From assembly GCA_026874595.1 (NCBI GenBank), contig CM049317.1:57370618-57434617 (forward strand): a stretch of 64,000 nt of DNA. Reading direction: 5' to 3'. Positions 51,120 to 62,500 of this stretch are shown in pieces. The stretch's first letter is position 1. Each line of letters opens with the position of its first letter. Both the position numbers and the translations under genes were made by a program. A model generated the notes under the pieces. The model was given only the letters and a program-made list of their open reading frames with translations. It made no database searches and was not told where the DNA came from. The DNA is from Sipunculus nudus (lineage: Eukaryota; Annelida; Sipuncula; Golfingiida; Sipunculidae).

Positions 51120-51785
51120 TGACATATCCGTATTAATTGATTAGTCGATCAGATAAGACAATTACCAATCGATTTATTAAGAGAATACAAAATCCAAATA
51201 GAAATGCAGAAACTCATGTCTATTCTTATTGGATTAATGAATCAGGCATATCAATCGATGATCGATTAGATATATCAATCAAGGTATGCTAATCGGCAGT
51301 CGGTTAATGGAGAGACAAAGCAATCATCATTTGAATAATCAACCGGTATATCCTTCACCGATCGATTAAATAACTTGATCTTTCATAAATCCATCGTTTT
51401 TTCAATCAGCCAACTTCAATCGGCTTATTTTTATTAATTTCCTTTATTATATTTCAAAAGGATAGCTCATTCAGCAAGCAGTGTTTTTTTTTAATTTTTA
51501 ATAAAATTTTAAATTTTAATGCTTATTTTTTTTTAATTTTACAATTCAAAATTTATCAATCGGTTAATTGGCAAGATATGTCAATCATAAATCGAGTTGT
51601 GGGAAAGCCATTAATCGATTAACCTACAGACATATAAATCGCAGGATATCTATCCTGAATCGATTAATCTAACACGTATAAAATATCGTCAATAGATTAA
51701 GTTACGTGACAAACATTCAGGAATCGATTGATCTATAACAAATAGATCAATCGTTTTATCCGACTGATATATCCATTAAGGCACT
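51120..51785. repeat. Degenerate ATCGATTA-rich array, right part
   Basis: Continues the same word family: CAATCGATTTATT, ATCAATCGATGATCGATTAG, CCGATCGATTAAAT, CATTAATCGATTAACC, TGAATCGATTAATC and GAATCGATTGATC, plus ATCAATCG variants. Poly-T-rich unique sequence interrupts at about 51480-51540. Confidence 0.75.
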
Positions 51786-52955
51786 GGTTGAGACCAGACT
51801 TTCGACATATCAGTGTCAATACAATAATCTAATAAATTTTACAACCAGCTTTAATATAATATAACAGTTCCGAGTTTAGAAATTAAAACGTCAATGTTTA
51901 CAATTCACTGTTTATGATTCTACATGCAATTACTTGTGCAAAACGCTAAGGGTGAAAATTAAACACATTAATTGTAAGACGTATGGGTAGTTAAGTAATA
52001 ATCACATGTCAAAATTTTACAATCTATTGTTTGGCACATACGTTTTTGAATACATGGCAATGGAAATAGTGAAATATATCCCTTTGTTAAATGAATATGT
52101 CAGGTCTGTTATTCCAAACGATAGGGTTGCGACTTTTCGTAGCGTTTTTCAGATTGCGCAAGACAAGCAATCAGTTCTAGGGGCAAAACGTTTTGACGCC
52201 AGACGTTCATGTACAGTGAGGCAATATCCCATTCACAAATTGTATTAAACCCGCTGTTCTAATAACATAAATCTAACTGCGGCAGGTAATTGTTTCATAC
52301 TTCAATTAACATGCTGGCTTAAACCTTTTGTTACCAATGATGTACATTTCTAAGTCAAGTTAATCCATGTTTGCCGAGTTAGAGATTGTAGATTAATTGA
52401 ATTAATCAGCCATGAAGGAAAAGCGCTCTCTGACAAAACCTGAAAAGATATTTTATAAAATCTAACAGTTACGGTATGATATTAAACTAGTGATGAGGCT
52501 ACATATAGTCTGTATCTCAAAGTAGGTATCTTATGGCGCATGTAACTTACAAGATGAGAGCTAACTTTTTGTTTATCTAAAATAAACAATTTTTATTATA
52601 GAACTAAAGGAATTTTCAATGGGCGAAGTTACAAAAAAGTTTCTTCAAGTCAGAACCGAGCGATGTGAATTATAAGATGAAACCACTCTACACTTGAGGT
52701 ATTAAACTATTACATCATCGCTGTTTTAGATCAACGCCACGTATGTCTCTAGCGAAAGCACTTTCTGTAATTGCTTTTAATGTATATACGTATAATAAGA
52801 AAGGTTATAATACTCATGCGTGCTAGTGAACAAAAAAAAAAACATTGTTTTACGTTTCTTCTTCGAAACACCTACATGTTTTGTAGAATAAAGTAAGATA
52901 TTACAGTGTACTTAAGGAAGTTTAAGCAACAGAACTTATAGAAAACCAGAGTGTG
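51786..52955. other. AT-rich unique DNA, no gene
   Basis: An 80-codon plus-strand frame (52006-52248) has no recognisable domain. Nothing else seen. Confidence 0.5.
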
Positions 52956-52960
52956 TGTGT

Positions 52961-53009
<49 letters not shown>

Positions 53010-53049
53010 AGAGAGAGAGAGAGACAGACAGACAGAGAGACAGAGACAG
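52956..53049 (+). repeat. (GA)n/(CAGA)n microsatellite, target of a hAT insertion
   Basis: GA units decaying into CAGA units. The last eight bases (53042-53049, AGAGACAG) are duplicated on the far side of the element at 53050-53527. Confidence 0.95.
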
Positions 53050-53216
53050 CAGTGGCGTCAATTTTTCTTCAAGGGTGGGGGGATGACCTTGTTTACACAC
53101 ACACACACATACACACACACTTATATATACACCTTTTTCAGCGTCTCTGAGAGACATTCAACTATATATATATATAATATATAAATATACATATATATAC
53201 ATATATACATGTAATT

Positions 53217-53269
<53 letters not shown>

Positions 53270-53527
53270 TTTATCTTATTTCAAATAATTATAATGATTT
53301 AGAAAATAAGTTATTTTTGAATTCTAAGCAAGGTTTAGATATAACAGTTTTTTAGTAAATGGATCATGAGTCTTTAATTCTATTTATTAATATATTTCAT
53401 TTGCAATATTATTATATTATTCTCTGAAAAGTGGGGGAATGATAACATTGACCATCCCACCCCCTTGCCAAAAAGTGGGGGGTATATATACCCCCATCCC
53501 CCCCCCCCCCCTTTATTGACGCCCCTG
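53050..53527. mobile_element. Complete non-autonomous hAT element with 8-bp TSD
   Basis: The left terminus is CAGTGGCGTCAAT (53050-53062) and the right, on the minus strand, is CAGGGGCGTCAAT (53527-53515): 12 of 13 match. The inverted similarity continues into G-rich subterminal sequence. An exact 8-bp direct duplication AGAGACAG flanks the ends (53042-53049 and 53528-53535), the hallmark of hAT transposition. The element is 478 bp, carries TA tracts (about 53165-53180 and 53219-53269), CA repeats and long G/C runs, and has no transposase frame, so it would depend on an enzyme supplied in trans. The right half is shared with 40500-40755. Confidence 0.9.
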
Positions 53528-53535
53528 AGAGACAG

Positions 53536-53908
53536 CCCGACAGACGAAAACAGGCAGAGCGTCAGTTGTTACGTATGAGAAGAGAATGGGTCAGAGATAT
53601 TTCTAAATTTTCCAAGCAACCACATGCATTCAAATGGTATAGGCAATTTTTATTATCCTATAGGTGACCTTTTGCTAATTTAAATTATTTCTTTTAAAAG
53701 GTGTAAAGATTTAGGGCAGTTCAGAAGAAAATTTACTCATAGGTTCAAATCAGGGCCAGTCGGAAAATTTATATTTAAAGCTGACGGTTCCCTTCCAGCC
53801 AGAGCGTAAATAATAATATAAGGTAAAATGCTGAAATCATATAGAGCCTCAGAGATGTTAAAGGTTTACTATAAGAACATATATTAAATTCTTATCAATA
53901 TACATCCC

Positions 53909-53916
<8 letters not shown>
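53536..53916. other. Unique DNA, no gene
   Basis: Nothing recognised. Confidence 0.5.

Positions 53917-53979
<63 letters not shown>
53917..53979 (+). repeat. Compound (TA)n(GA)n microsatellite
   Basis: TA tract (53917-53948) then about 15 GA units. Confidence 0.97.
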
Positions 53980-53982
<3 letters not shown>

Positions 53983-54309
53983 GTTGCCATATATACCTAG
54001 ACAGGCCATGGATATATTAATACAAATTTTAGTTTAAATCTCCGTTTAAAATCGCCGTAACACAAACCCTTCACTGCCAGTTAATTACCTTTTTAGGGTA
54101 TGAAGACAATCTTAAACTCAATAGAGAAAGGTTTAACAAAAATAATAATATAGAGTATTTTCTTCTCCCCTGTTTAACCTACAGTGCAAGTGAAAATAAC
54201 AAGTTAACTTTTTTAATATACTTTTTGTTGGAACTAACCGCCTGTACTCCTATTTAATGTTATAGCTAAACTTTGTACATGCATGTTCATCTGTTGAATT
54301 CAATTCCGG
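53980..54309. other. AT-rich DNA, no gene
   Basis: Nothing recognised. Confidence 0.5.
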
Positions 54310-54648
54310 TTTCGGACTTCATGACATGACAGTGTCACAATCTTCCTCTCATTTTATATCCTGGTGTAAACCAGGCCCTCGACTACTGCACCTGCGGGCC
54401 CTGGGTGTGTAATCTTCCCTATATTGCTGGGTCATACCACCGAGAAGCCCCCGAAAGGTGCACTCCTTTGTGAGTCAAGCACGGCCTCTGGGCACGACCT
54501 TCCCATTAAGGCTAGACAGCGCTTACCCTAGGTGGGGGCCGAATGTGAAAAAAAAAAAAAAAATCTCACCGCCTCGGCTGAGATTCAAACTCAGGATCTC
54601 CGGGCTTAGAGTCATGTGCTCTTAACCTGAGCCACAGTAGCCGGTTAT
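54310..54648 (-). mobile_element. tRNA-derived SINE (second family), minus strand
   Basis: On the minus strand 54648-54575 reads as a tRNA-like head: A-box-like TGGCTCAGGTT (54634-54624), B-box-like AGTTTGAATCT (54591-54581), 43 bp apart, and a perfect five-pair T-arm stem CTGAG/CTCAG enclosing a seven-base loop. The anticodon stem does not pair, so it is not an intact tRNA gene. A 16-base A run (54548-54563, T on the element strand) separates the head from a GC-richer segment (54310-54545). That segment is either the SINE body or a separate plus-strand retroelement whose poly-A tail is this run. Head sequence differs from family A. Confidence 0.65.
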
Positions 54649-55299
54649 AGATACCAACGTTTTTCTTTCTTCAGAGATGCAACTTTTACTTTGGTTTAAT
54701 CCAGCAAACTCATGTGAAGCCTGCCAATGGAAAGAGCAAGTGCTAAACGTGTATCCTGCTTTGATAACGAAGATTGAAAAAAGAGTAAAATTAACGACAT
54801 CTCCCATGAACTCCCCTGTCTTCGATCACAGACTTATTAAAGATATGCTTCAGATTCTACATATTGCTCCAATATCAGAAACATATGCATGACCAACATG
54901 CCTCTGCACGAAGATTATAGGGCGTTTTAAAAATGTTGCAATACATGCTGATCACTTGCACAGAAAAAAAACTTCAAAATGTACGTTCTTGTTTTTACTG
55001 CATTGACTGTTTGTTCTTATAGGAATAAGAATATTAAGTACCAAGTATTTCCCAAAAAAAATATGAGACACAGGTTCCACATTTTTTTATGGATTTAGTC
55101 CGACTGTTATCACAACGATAAAAGATTCAGGCAAACGCATTGGTTATAAAGGAACAACCGGAGGATAATGGAGCATATTCAGAGGACTTTTGTCAAATTA
55201 TGTAAAATGATATAATAAACACGGTAAAGCTTCTGTAATCCGGACATGTTTGGGACTCGGCCACAATGACCACTAAATCGAGGTAACACGACATATATA
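54649..55299. other. Unique DNA, no gene recognised
   Basis: Overlapping frames of 71 (plus) and 61 (minus) codons have no recognisable domain. Confidence 0.5.
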
Positions 55300-55500
55300 G
55301 TGCTGCCATCTGTAGAGTGAAACATTATTACATTCCCAGGTAACAACAAATTGTTTCTCCGCCATGAAGGTATACGTTCATTCCCATTCGTACATGTCTG
55401 TGTGTGTTTGTGTGTTTGTTTACAAAATATAGTCACGCAATCCTTGACGGAATCCAATGAATTTTTCAGGGCACTTCGGGAATGACATTAGAATGCATAT
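55300..55500 (+). repeat. Dispersed GT-rich repeat, copy 1
   Basis: Ordered blocks: AACAACAAATTGTTTCTCCGCC, a GTGTGTTTGTGTG tract, TTTGTTTACAAA, a GCAATCCTTGACGG-like core and AATGCATATTTCTAGT. The same order recurs at 56360-56555. Confidence 0.65.
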
Positions 55501-55924
55501 TTCTAGTTTATTTATAATACAGTATTATCTTTTAGGGGCACCATATGTCTGTTTCATCTGTCCCACATGAAGATTTCTTGGTGAAAAGTTATGTTATTTT
55601 TGCCTGCATTAGCTTTGTATGATATGGACTAGAAAAATATCCATTTAGAAGTGCCTACTATATTATATGGAGTGGCCACCAACTAAGGATGACGTAAATG
55701 TAAACTAAATCTGATAGTACATTTTGACCCACCATAGGTCATCGGACATTTAGTAGCAGAAGGCAGTCATTATGTATGGTTATAAAGTAGTGTTGACAGT
55801 GATAGACCGTTTTCGCTTCACTAGCGCCTGCTGCCGGTGACAACAGACACTGAATGATCGGGTTGGTTATATTGGCAAATAAGTTCATATTACCGTGTTT
55901 GAAATGAAAAAGTAAAAACTCTAC
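55501..55924. other. Unique DNA, no gene
   Basis: Nothing recognised. Confidence 0.5.
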
Positions 55925-56205
55925 ATTATATAATATTATATTATATTATATTATATTATATTATATTATATTATATTATATTATATTATATTATATTATA
56001 TTATATTATATATTATATTATATTATATTATATTATATTATATTATATTATATTATATTATATTATATTATATTATATTATATTATATTATATTATATTA
56101 TATTACTGTATTATACAATATTATACTATATTATGCTATATTATATTATATTATATTATAATATATTATCTATATTATTCATATTATATTATATTATATT
56201 ATATT
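55925..56205. repeat. (ATTAT)n pentanucleotide array
   Basis: About 280 bp of ATTAT units. One phase shift occurs near 56010, and substitutions accumulate after 56104 (ACTGT, ACAAT, GCT changes). AT-only composition makes it prone to slippage. Confidence 0.97.
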
Positions 56206-56359
56206 ATCCCTAAAAGGCTCCTTTCGGACGATCCGTTTTGGTTTTATCTGTTTATGACAAATTTCACAATGTTAGCACTTTAGGACCCGAACATAAAAGG
56301 CGAGCAATACGCGCAAAGGACTTTCGAATGGAAAGGTCTATAATACCAACAAAACAAGC

Positions 56360-56555
56360 CAAGAATGTTGAATTGGGTACTGCTTGAAAAGTTGTGTTGT
56401 TGTAATTGCCTCCGCCAGGAGAGTATGTGTGTGTTCGTGTGTGTGTGTGTTTGTTCACAAACAGCTCGAGCAATCATGAGCTTCCCAAAACAGTTATCCC
56501 CACATGGTGGAGGCTTGCAATCCTTAAAATGCAGATTTCTAGTCACTGGTATACA
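56360..56555 (+). repeat. Dispersed GT-rich repeat, copy 2
   Basis: Shares with 55300-55500 the order CTCCGCC, GTGTGTTCGTGTGTG tract, TTTGTTCACAAA, GCAATC and AATGCAGATTTCTAGT. Four short overlapping frames on both strands are translations of this repeat. Both copies share one orientation and flank the ATTAT array. Confidence 0.65.
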
Positions 56556-57487
56556 ATTGACTCATCTGACAATAGTGTAAAGCCTTTCAACTGAAAACAT
56601 ATTACGGTGATCCTTATAACCTCCAAAATTAATGTTATAATTTCTTGTGGGTTACTTCTTTTCATCAAAATCCAGTCATAACTTTTTGAGTAAATTTGCT
56701 AAAATATTAACAAGCCAAAACGATAGTATAGCTCCACGTCACCTGATTGAAGAAAATAATTACACCTTAAATGTATCATTAGTAAATCTCTGCATCGTGA
56801 ATAACGGGCATAGCCTCCTTCGGTTAATAGACATTTTGAGTCAAAAAATATTTACTGTCAAAATGAATGGTTAAAATGATAGTCCGGCATTGGTAACATA
56901 ATATTATTAATATCCATGAGAACATGCTATTTAATATTCATGATATAATGGTACTATGAATATTCATGAAGAGTAACGAAGATGAACTTAGAACAATCAA
57001 TGCTTTGACTACAGCTTGGTTGATATCGTGCAGTAATCTCAGGTGACGTTAATCAAATTCCATCATTTGTTTTAATCAAAGAGTTGTGTAATGTCAGAAA
57101 TGAATGAAAGTGTTGTTGACGTATTTTTTATATGTATCAAATCGAAGACAAAAGCCATGTTAGCGATTGACCAGAAAGGGAAAATTTCGATGCACTGCAA
57201 TCGAGCCAGACCAGCCAGAAAGGGGGATACATTTAACACAAGACCCTTTTTAGTGCCTATAAATAAATTTGAAGAATGATTAATTCTGGTAATTAAAAAA
57301 ATACATCAGTATTTAGTTGCAATGTTTTCCAAAATGCCGCCTTAATATAGGAATATTTTATAAAAAAAGTTAAGTCACGTGGCCATAAGAGCCAATGTCA
57401 AATTGCTAATATATATCATTTCTGGATTGAATTGGGTTAAGGTCAATTCACTTGATAATACAAAAATCGACAAGATCAACGCTATCG

Positions 57488-57489
<2 letters not shown>
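56556..57489. other. Unique DNA with a triplet of ATATTCATGA words
   Basis: No gene. TTAATATCCATGA (56907-56919), TTAATATTCATGA (56931-56943) and TGAATATTCATGA (56957-56969) are spaced 24 and 26 bp apart. Short frames lack recognisable domains. Confidence 0.5.

Positions 57490-57553
<64 letters not shown>
57490..57553. repeat. (TA)n microsatellite
   Basis: About 31 TA units followed by three ATCATATAT units to 57574. Confidence 0.97.
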
Positions 57554-57555
<2 letters not shown>

Positions 57556-57637
57556 TATATATCATATATATCATAAAAGCCTTTAAAGTAATTGATATCA
57601 TTTATGAGTTTTACCTGGAAGAAATATGCATTAGGCA

Positions 57638-57990
57638 GACGACATGGAACATAAAGGTGATTTTATACATACTTGAACGTCAAATGATACAAATGTTCTA
57701 AACTTGGAAGATAAGAAATAGAATGCTCATAATTTGTTAAAATTATACATCTGATAAATATGGTTCACTAGATGGGAGAAACCGGACTGTAAAAGTGATT
57801 TATAAATATTTAAGCCTTAAATGACAACTGATACAAATATTCTTACATTTCTGAGGCAAAACATGTAGTGCCCCTTGGGCTCGAAAATATGTTGGACTAG
57901 ACGGGAAACACGGACCGTAAAGAAGATTTATAAATACTTCAGTCTTGAAAGACAAATGATGCATATATTCTAAATGTAGTGCCATTTTGT
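57638..57990. repeat. Degenerate ~128-bp tandem triplication
   Basis: Three head-to-tail copies (from about 57638, 57771 and 57899; the third partial). Shared blocks: GA(C/T)GGGA, CGG/AAC, GTAAAAG/GTAAAGA, GATTTATAAATA, ACTT…AAATGAT, ACAAAT/GCATAT and TTCTAAA/TTCTTAC. Minus frames over it are not genes. Confidence 0.75.
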
Positions 57991-58019
57991 AAATTATACG
58001 AAACTAACTCAGCGTCGAA

Positions 58020-58440
58020 ATCTAGTTTAACTAGAACACAGAGCTAGGCGATTATTCATCATCTGTTTTCGGAACTTCCCGTTGATAAATGAGTCCCTGA
58101 AGTATTTAAGGCATGCTGCTGGTGCAATCGCGCTGCGGCCGGTTTTAAATAGACCACCGACTAAACTGTGTAGAGAGAGTAAGTGCAAAAAACCGCTCGA
58201 TACACGGAGCGAACTATCACGCAAACGCTGTCTGTAAACATGCTTTTCCCCAAGGTCTCATTTGTCTCAGCAGAACTTTGTGACCTCACAGTTGCCCCAA
58301 CGACCAAGTCTCGGGAGATATCAGTTCCGCGAGAATTTGCCACGAGAGCGCCGCCTTGCGTGCTGCAGACACCTTTACATGTAAGAGGAGAGAGGGTACT
58401 GGTCTCCCCTGCCACCTGGCGGCAGTTTTTGGTAAAAGAA
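58020..58440. promoter_or_regulatory. GC-richer unique island with CTCF-like site
   Basis: Unique balanced block. On the minus strand at 58422-58409 CCGCCAGGTGGCAG matches 13 of 14 CTCF-core positions. Frames of 97 and 112 codons on opposite strands lack domains. A boundary or enhancer role is inferred. Confidence 0.35.
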
Positions 58441-58725
58441 ATATCATTACCCACATATATGAAATATATTCCTATCCACTATATTGCATTTTATTATATG
58501 AACACATATGTGTACATATAACTAGTCCTTTAATGTATTGACCCGATTAAAAGAGAAAAAAAATTTTTTTTTCCTAATTGCATGATAATGGAAAATGAAT
58601 GAGTATGCGTGTTAGACTTATCCCTCTCTCTAACACACACACTAACATATACACTCAATTTTTTATTCTTTGAGGCATTTACCTTCTATCTTTCAATATA
58701 TATATGTGTAATTTATATCATATAT

Positions 58726-58759
<34 letters not shown>

Positions 58760-59587
58760 GTAAGTGTATGTATGTGTAATTGTATACATCTAACTCATAA
58801 TTTATCATAAAGAATTTCTTTAAATACCACCACTTTTTACTTCAGTAGTGTTCATAATACCTCCTTCCAAAACACGTCACATACCCCCCCCCCCAATGCA
58901 TTTAGTAAATGAGTTTATATAACACAAACTGTTACAAGTTGTTCATATATATTAATTTACTTAAAATTCATATAAGTTCTTTCATCTTCATTTTCAAAAT
59001 TAGTTTGAATCTTTGTATATCTTATCTTCACACGTAAAGTGTTAGGCGCTTTGGTGAAGTGTATAAGTTAATGTAAATGTAATTTACAAATATAATTAAC
59101 ATTTTGTGACTATTTAATTTTTTTCATATTTTGTTTTCATTTTTCAACAACTTTCACGTGGTATATATTGAAATAATATATCACGGATTAAAAGCATAAG
59201 AACTAATCATTAAGTCAAATTGGCCATGGATAATCTTAAGAGTACGCATAAAGGTTATCTGAAATTAAGTTCAGACTATCCTTTGACTGGGTCAATTCCT
59301 AAATATATTATCCACATAAGTTTAAAACATCAAGTAGAGTGACCTTCATAAAAATGAAGAGTAGCATATTTATAAGCTAACTATTTGAGCATATTACTTA
59401 TGAAGTTTATTAATCCCAAACGTGTCTTTCACAAATTCATGAGGAACTTATGTAGTTTTAACCGAAATACTGTATTCAGTATGATAATTTCATCTATATA
59501 TCTATATAACCCTAAAATAGCTTTATCTGAATAACTATTTTTTATAAATAGAACTGTATACAATAGTACAAATAAAAGATAATTCAT
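58441..59587. other. AT-rich DNA, no gene
   Basis: Contains a TA tract (58729-58760) and a poly-C run near 58886. Nothing else recognised before the satellite. Confidence 0.55.
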
Positions 59588-62500
59588 GATTATGATGATT
59601 ATGATGTGGATGATGATGATGGTAGTGATGATGATGTACCAGTATATGAGTAGGGGTATATAGGGCTAGTTATGATATTACAGTGACGATGATGATGGTG
59701 ATGATGATGTACCAGTACATGAGTAGGGGTATATAGGGCTGGTTATGATATTACAGTGACACTGATGATGGTGATGATGATGATGTACCAGTACATGAGT
59801 AGGGGTATATAGGGCTGGTTATGATATTACAGTGACGCTGATGATGGTGATGATGATGATGTACCAGTACATGAGTAGGGGTATATAGGGCTGGTTATGA
59901 TATTACAATGACGCTGATGATGATGATGATGTACCAGTACATGAGTAGGGGTATATAGGGCTGGTTATGATATTACAGTGACGATGATGATGGTGATGAT
60001 GATGATGTACCAGTATATGAGTAGGGGTATATAGGGCTGGTTATGATATTACAATGACGCTGATGATGATGATGATGATGATGTACCAGTACATGAGTAT
60101 GGGTATATAGGGCTGGTTATGATATTACAGTGACGACGATGATGATGGTGATGATGATGATGTACCAGTATATGAGTAGGGGTTTATAGGGCTAGTTATG
60201 ATATTAAAGTGACGCTGATGATGGTGATGATGATGATGTACCAGTACATGAGTAGGGGTTTATAGGGCTGGTTATGATATTACAGTGACACTGATGATGG
60301 TGATGATGATGTACCAGCACATGAGTAGAGGTATATAGGGCTGGTTATGATATTACAGTGACGATGATGATGGTGATGATGATGATGTACCAGTACATGA
60401 GTAGGGGTTTATAGGGCTGGTTATGATATTACAGTGACGCTGATGATGATGATGATGATGTACCAGTACATGAGTAGGGGTATATAGGGCTGGTTATGAT
60501 ATTACAGTGACGATGATGATGGTGATGATGATGTACCAGTACATGAGTAGGGGTATATAGGGCTGGTTATGATATTACAATGACGCTGATGATGATGATG
60601 ATGATGATGTACCAGTACATGAGTAGGGGTATATAGGGCTGGTTATGATATTACAGTGACGACGATGATGATGGTGATGATGATGATGTACCAGTATATG
60701 AGTAGGGGTATATAGGGCTGGTTATGATATTACAATGACGCTGATGATGATGATGATGTACCAGTACATGAGTAGGGGTATATAGGGCTGGTTATGATAT
60801 TACAGTGACGACGATGATGATGGTGATGATGATGATGTACCAGTATATGAGTAGGGGTTTATAGGGCTAGTTATGATATTACAGTGACGCTGATGATGGT
60901 GATGATGATGATGTACCAGTACATGAGTAGGGGTTTATAGGGCTGGTTATGATATTACAGTGACGACGATGATGATGGTGATGATGATGATGTACCAGTA
61001 CATGAGTAGGGGTATATAGGGCTGGTTATGGTATTACAGTGACACTGATGATGGTGATGATGATGATGTACCAGTACATGAGTAGGGGTATATAGGGCTG
61101 GTTATGATATTACAGTGACACTGATGATGGTGATGATGATGATGTACCAGTACATGAGTAGGGGTATATAGGGCTGGTTATGATATTACAGTGACACTGA
61201 TGATGGTGATGATGATGATGTACCAGTACATGAGTAGGGGTATATAGGGCTGGTTATGATATTACAGTGACACTGATGATGGTGATGATGATGATGTACC
61301 AGTACATGAGTAGGGGTAAATAGGGCTAGTTATGATATTACAGTGACGCTGATGATGGTGATGATGATGATGTACCAGTACATGAGTAGGGGTATATAGG
61401 GCTGGTTATGATATTACAGTGACACTGATGATGGTGATGATGATGATGTACCAGTACATGAGTAGGGGTATATAGGGCTGGTTATGATATTACAGTGACG
61501 CTGATGATGGTGATGATGATGATGTACCAGTACATGAGTAGGGGTTTATAGGGCTGGTTATGATATTACAGTGACGACGATGATGATGGTGATGATGATG
61601 ATGTACCAGTACATGAGTAGGGATTTATAGGGCTGGTTATGATATTACAGTGACGACGATGATGATGGTGATGATGATGATGTACCAGTATATGAGTAGG
61701 GGTATATAGGGCTAGTTATGATATTACAGTGACGCTGATGATGATGATGATGATGTACCAGTACATGAGTAGGGGTATATAGGGCTAGTTATGATATTAC
61801 AGTGACGACGATGATGATGGTGACGATGATGATGTACCAGTATATGAGTAGGGGTATATAGGGCTAGTTATGATATTACAGTGACTCTGATGATGGTGAT
61901 GATGATGATGTACCAGTACATGAGTAGGGGTATATAGGGCTAGTTATGATATTACAGTGACGCTGATGATGGTGATGATGATGATGTACCAGTACATGAG
62001 TAGGGGTATTTAGGGCTGGTTATGATTATACAGTGACACTGATGATGGTGATGATGATGTACCAGTACATGAGTAGGGGTATATAGGGCTAGTTATGATA
62101 TTATAGTGACGCTGATGATGGTGATGATGATGATGTACCAGTACATGAGTAGGGGTATATAGGGCTGGTTATGATATTACAGTGACACTGATGATGGTGA
62201 TGATGATGATGTACCAGTACATGAGTAGGGGTATATAGGGCTAGTTATGATATTACAGTGACGCTGATGATCGTGATGATGGTGATGTACCAGTACATGA
62301 GTAGGGGTATATAGGGCTGGTTATGATATTACAGTGACACTGATGATGGTGATGATGATGTACCAGTACATGAGTAGGGGTATATAGGGCTGGTTATGAT
62401 ATTACAGTGACGCTGATGATGATGATGATGATGATGATGTACCAGTACATGAGTATGGGTATATAGGGCTGGTTATGTTATTACAGTGACGCTGATGATG

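Noticed and set aside
54420-54460. Resemblance of GGTCATACCACCGAG to the start of 5S rRNA
   Set aside because: Only about nine bases agree with CCATACCACC; the internal control boxes of 5S are not visible.
54575-54648. Possible functional tRNA gene on the minus strand
   Set aside because: D-arm and T-arm stems pair, but the anticodon stem does not and the B box deviates, so it is a tRNA-derived SINE head.
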